NCBI GenBank assembly: GCA_035527235.1
Contig: DATLAV010000063.1
Location: 1 to 15,733 of the forward strand
Length of the DNA: 15,733 nucleotides
Direction of reading: 5' to 3'
From: BS750m-G28 sp035527235
GTDB lineage: Archaea > Thermoproteota > Bathyarchaeia > TCS64
Positions 13,898-15,733 of this stretch are shown here, piece by piece. Under the pieces are notes generated by a model. That model was not told the DNA's origin and made no database searches. It saw only the letters and a program-made list of their open reading frames with translations. Position 1 is the first letter of the stretch. Each line of letters opens with the position of its first letter. The position numbers were made by a program, and so were the translations under genes.

Positions 13898-15004
13898 ATG
13901 AACGTTGAGAAGATCAGGGAACGATTCCCGATAACCAAGGACACCGTCTACATGAACGTCGCCAACCACGGGCCTCCCTCGCTGCCCGTCCAGGACGCCA
14001 TCAGGGGTTTCCTGGACGACTGGGGCGCCCTCAGCAGGCACGGCGACAGGCGCGTGCTTGAGGCCTGCGAGAGCTTCGCCCACCTCATCGGCGCAAGCCC
14101 TGATGAGGTCTGCGCCCAGCCGAACACCTCTATGGGGCTTACGGCCGTCGCGGAGACATTGAAGTGGGAGAGGGGAATGAACGTCGTCACTGACGACCTG
14201 GAAAATCCTGCCAACCTGTTCCCCTGGATGGCCCAGAGGAGGAAGGGAGTCGAGTTGCGGATCGTGAAAGGGGTGGACGGAGCAGTCGAGCTCGACGACA
14301 TCAAGGAGAGCGTCGATGACGACACTCAGGCCATCGCCATCTCCCACGTCCAGTGGCTGACCGGTGCCAAGAGTGACCTGAGGGCGCTATCAGGGATTGC
14401 TCACGAGCACGGGGCCCTCCTCGTCGTCGATGGCATCCAAGCCGCCGGATCCATGGTGGTGGACGTGAAGAGGGACGACGTCGACTTCTATGCCTGCGGG
14501 AGCTACAAGTGGCTCCTTGGCCCCTCGGGCGCAGGCTTCCTCTACGTGAGAGATGAGCTCATCGACTCGCTGGAGCCCCCCTTCTACGGCTACAGGGGGG
14601 TCGCCAAGCACAGCCCCGATGAAGTGGAGTTCAAGGAAACAGCCAAGAAGATGGAACTGGGTGAGCCCAGCTACCTAAGCTTCGTGGGGACGAAGGCGGG
14701 GATCGACATGTTCCTCGAGCTCGGGCCAAAGAAGATCGAGACCCGGGTGCTCAAGCTCTCCGGCCTACTCCACGACGGGCTCAGGGAGAGGGGGGTAGAA
14801 GTTGTCTCCCCAGAACCAAGTGAGTTCAGATCAGGCGTCGTCAGCTTCACCGTGGAAGAGGATAGAACACTCAGGGACACCCTCGCTGCCGAAAGCTTCG
14901 TGGTCTCACTGCGCGCCGCAGGCATCAGGGTGTCTGCTGATTTCTACAACACGGAGGAAGAGGCGGAGCGACTCCTGGAGCACGTGGAAGCCTCAATAAA
15001 CTGA
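13898..15004 (+). CDS. Class V aminotransferase-fold PLP enzyme
   Basis: This 368-residue fold-type I PLP enzyme is of the class V group (cysteine desulfurase, isopenicillin-epimerase and kynureninase relatives). D178 (VVDGIQAAG, with Q181) should contact the pyridine nitrogen, and K204 in GSYKWLLGPSG is the Schiff-base lysine. H24 and N19-type residues near the N-terminus (YMNVANHGPP) match the substrate end of the site. The C-terminal sequence LRAAGIRVSADFYNT is the usual carboxylate-binding end of the group. The active-site cysteine loop of desulfurases is not visible, so desulfurase activity is unlikely. Candidate reactions are epimerisation, beta- or gamma-elimination, or transamination. 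ATG start with its own TATA box; cgi121 follows after 17 nt. Confidence 0.93.
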   Translation: MNVEKIRERFPITKDTVYMNVANHGPPSLPVQDAIRGFLDDWGALSRHGDRRVLEACESFAHLIGASPDEVCAQPNTSMGLTAVAETLKWERGMNVVTDDLENPANLFPWMAQRRKGVELRIVKGVDGAVELDDIKESVDDDTQAIAISHVQWLTGAKSDLRALSGIAHEHGALLVVDGIQAAGSMVVDVKRDDVDFYACGSYKWLLGPSGAGFLYVRDELIDSLEPPFYGYRGVAKHSPDEVEFKETAKKMELGEPSYLSFVGTKAGIDMFLELGPKKIETRVLKLSGLLHDGLRERGVEVVSPEPSEFRSGVVSFTVEEDRTLRDTLAAESFVVSLRAAGIRVSADFYNTEEEAERLLEHVEASIN

Positions 15005-15021
15005 ACCAGGAAGTAGAGGAC

Positions 15022-15582
15022 ATGGTACACACGGCGAAAATAAAGGGCTCGGACTGGCACGTCTCCGTCGGCGGGCTGAGGGACGTGCAGATAGACGACG
15101 TGGACGAGCTTCTGGGGAGAGCCAGAAGGGCTTCACCGGACAGCATCTTCCAGGTCTTCGACGCCGACAAGGTGGCCGGCTGGAGGCACCTCTTCTTCGC
15201 CGCCGTGAACGCCGTGAAGTCCCACGACAGCGGCTCCGCGATCTCCAGAAACCTGGTGGTCGAGGTCATGCTCTACGCCTCCTGCAAAGATCAGATCTCA
15301 CGCGCTTTCGAGGTCATGGGCGTCTCCCAAGGAAGATCCAACGTGGCTCTCCTCGTCTTAAGCGAGAGCCCGAAGGAAGCTGAAATAGCATATAAGAGGA
15401 TCTCAGAGGTTCTCGGGGCGGATGACGACTCGGTTCTAGAGGTCAGCGCCGAGAAGCGGGGGCTCATCAAGAGCACTTTCGGGATCTCCAACCTGGAGCT
15501 GGAGGCCGTCGGAGGCCCCACAGAGGATGCGCTGACAAGGCTCATCATCGAGATAGGCGCCCTACTCAAGGTTCGCAGATAG
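15022..15582 (+). CDS. cgi121: KEOPS complex subunit Cgi121
   Basis: This 186-residue protein matches Cgi121, the KEOPS subunit that binds the Bud32 kinase and helps the complex hold the 3' CCA end of tRNA during synthesis of t6A at position 37. Diagnostic parts are the central segment ISRNLVVEVMLYASCKDQISRAFEVMG (residues about 74-100) and the following strand NVALLVL (106-112). It also has the C-terminal pattern ending in a helix with ALTRLIIEIGALL. ATG start with an AGAGGA Shine-Dalgarno just upstream, and 17 nt from the PLP gene, so it is translated from the same transcript. Its last 21 nt overlap the convergent THUMP-domain gene. No other KEOPS subunit lies in the window. Confidence 0.92.
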   Translation: MVHTAKIKGSDWHVSVGGLRDVQIDDVDELLGRARRASPDSIFQVFDADKVAGWRHLFFAAVNAVKSHDSGSAISRNLVVEVMLYASCKDQISRAFEVMGVSQGRSNVALLVLSESPKEAEIAYKRISEVLGADDDSVLEVSAEKRGLIKSTFGISNLELEAVGGPTEDALTRLIIEIGALLKVRR

Positions 15583-15733
15583 TCGCGCCCTCTCCTTCTG
15601 GACGTTCAGGATGGCGTCAGGCTTGACGACCGAGATCCCTGTCGTCCTCCCGATTATCTCGATGAGTACTACCCAGTCAGGGTTCTCTAGGTCGACCCTC
15701 CTCGGGATGCCCTCGGCGACGGCGTCTATGACC
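15562..15733 (-). CDS. THUMP-domain protein, 3' part only (cut by window edge)
   Basis: On the minus strand the sequence from the window edge encodes 56 residues in one frame, ending in TAG at 15562-15564. The segment RVDLENPDWVVLIEIIGRTT followed by GISVVKPDAILNVQKER is the C-terminal half of a THUMP domain, the RNA-binding module of tRNA-modifying enzymes. A short charged tail after it suggests THUMP is the last domain. This fits Tan1-like proteins, which assist tRNA acetylation, but other THUMP architectures are possible because the N-terminal part is missing. It overlaps the 3' end of cgi121 by 21 nt, tail to tail. Confidence 0.8.
   Translation of the reverse strand, partial: VIDAVAEGIPRRVDLENPDWVVLIEIIGRTTGISVVKPDAILNVQKERARLSANLE

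Noticed and set aside
13898..15004. Cysteine desulfurase (NifS/SufS) call for the class V PLP enzyme
   Set aside because: The Schiff-base lysine is present, but no cysteine appears in the C-terminal active-site loop region; the cysteines seen (57, 72, 200) are elsewhere.

Overview
The window looks like a fragment of an archaeal chromosome. Several genes belong to families that are archaeal or mostly archaeal: a type II methionine aminopeptidase with the archaeal ligand spacing, DUF1512, and the KEOPS subunit Cgi121. There is also a tRNA-Trp with an intron just 3' of the anticodon. Most genes have a TATA-like box about 25-33 nt upstream of the start codon and little or no Shine-Dalgarno sequence, which fits leaderless or short-leader transcripts. 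The 5S rRNA gene stands alone rather than in a 16S-23S-5S operon. A TACK-type lineage such as Bathyarchaeia is my best guess, held weakly.

Layout. (1) 1-1100 is visibly A/T-rich and almost gene-free. It holds a tRNA 3'-end fragment (tRNA-Leu-like, with CCA) inside a short open frame that resembles the N-terminal domain of an archaeal tyrosine integrase, probably the scar of an integrated element. (2) 1105-1860 holds tRNA-Trp (minus strand, about 55-nt intron), an ASCH-domain protein and the 5S rRNA; the ASCH frame runs into the 5S gene. (3) 1867-5536, minus strand, is an ABC exporter: a large FtsX-type permease followed by its ATPase. (4) 5687-7222, plus strand, is DUF1512 plus a small two-helix membrane protein with a zinc ribbon, apparently one operon. 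(5) 7219-11438, minus strand, is a run of separately promoted genes: methionine aminopeptidase, universal stress protein, DUF1177, and two metallo-beta-lactamase-fold hydrolases. (6) 11612-15004 holds an FAD-dependent amine/amino-acid oxidase-like enzyme, an arginase-superfamily hydrolase and a class V PLP enzyme. The last two are divergent from a shared 100-bp promoter region. (7) Cgi121 follows the PLP gene at 17 nt, and the window ends in the 3' part of a THUMP-domain gene facing it.

Themes. The gene ends are tightly packed. Two convergent pairs share the same four bases CTAG as overlapping stop codons, a third pair overlaps by 21 nt, and the 5S gene ends about 12 nt from the ABC ATPase stop. 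Three oxidase/hydrolase/PLP genes suggest nitrogen or amino-acid metabolism, with substrate unknown. Cgi121 and THUMP point to tRNA modification. The best candidates for undescribed biology are the DUF1512/zinc-ribbon membrane pair, the ASCH-5S overlap, and the arginase-like protein with its first metal histidine replaced. I see no CRISPR array, insertion sequence or complete defence system.
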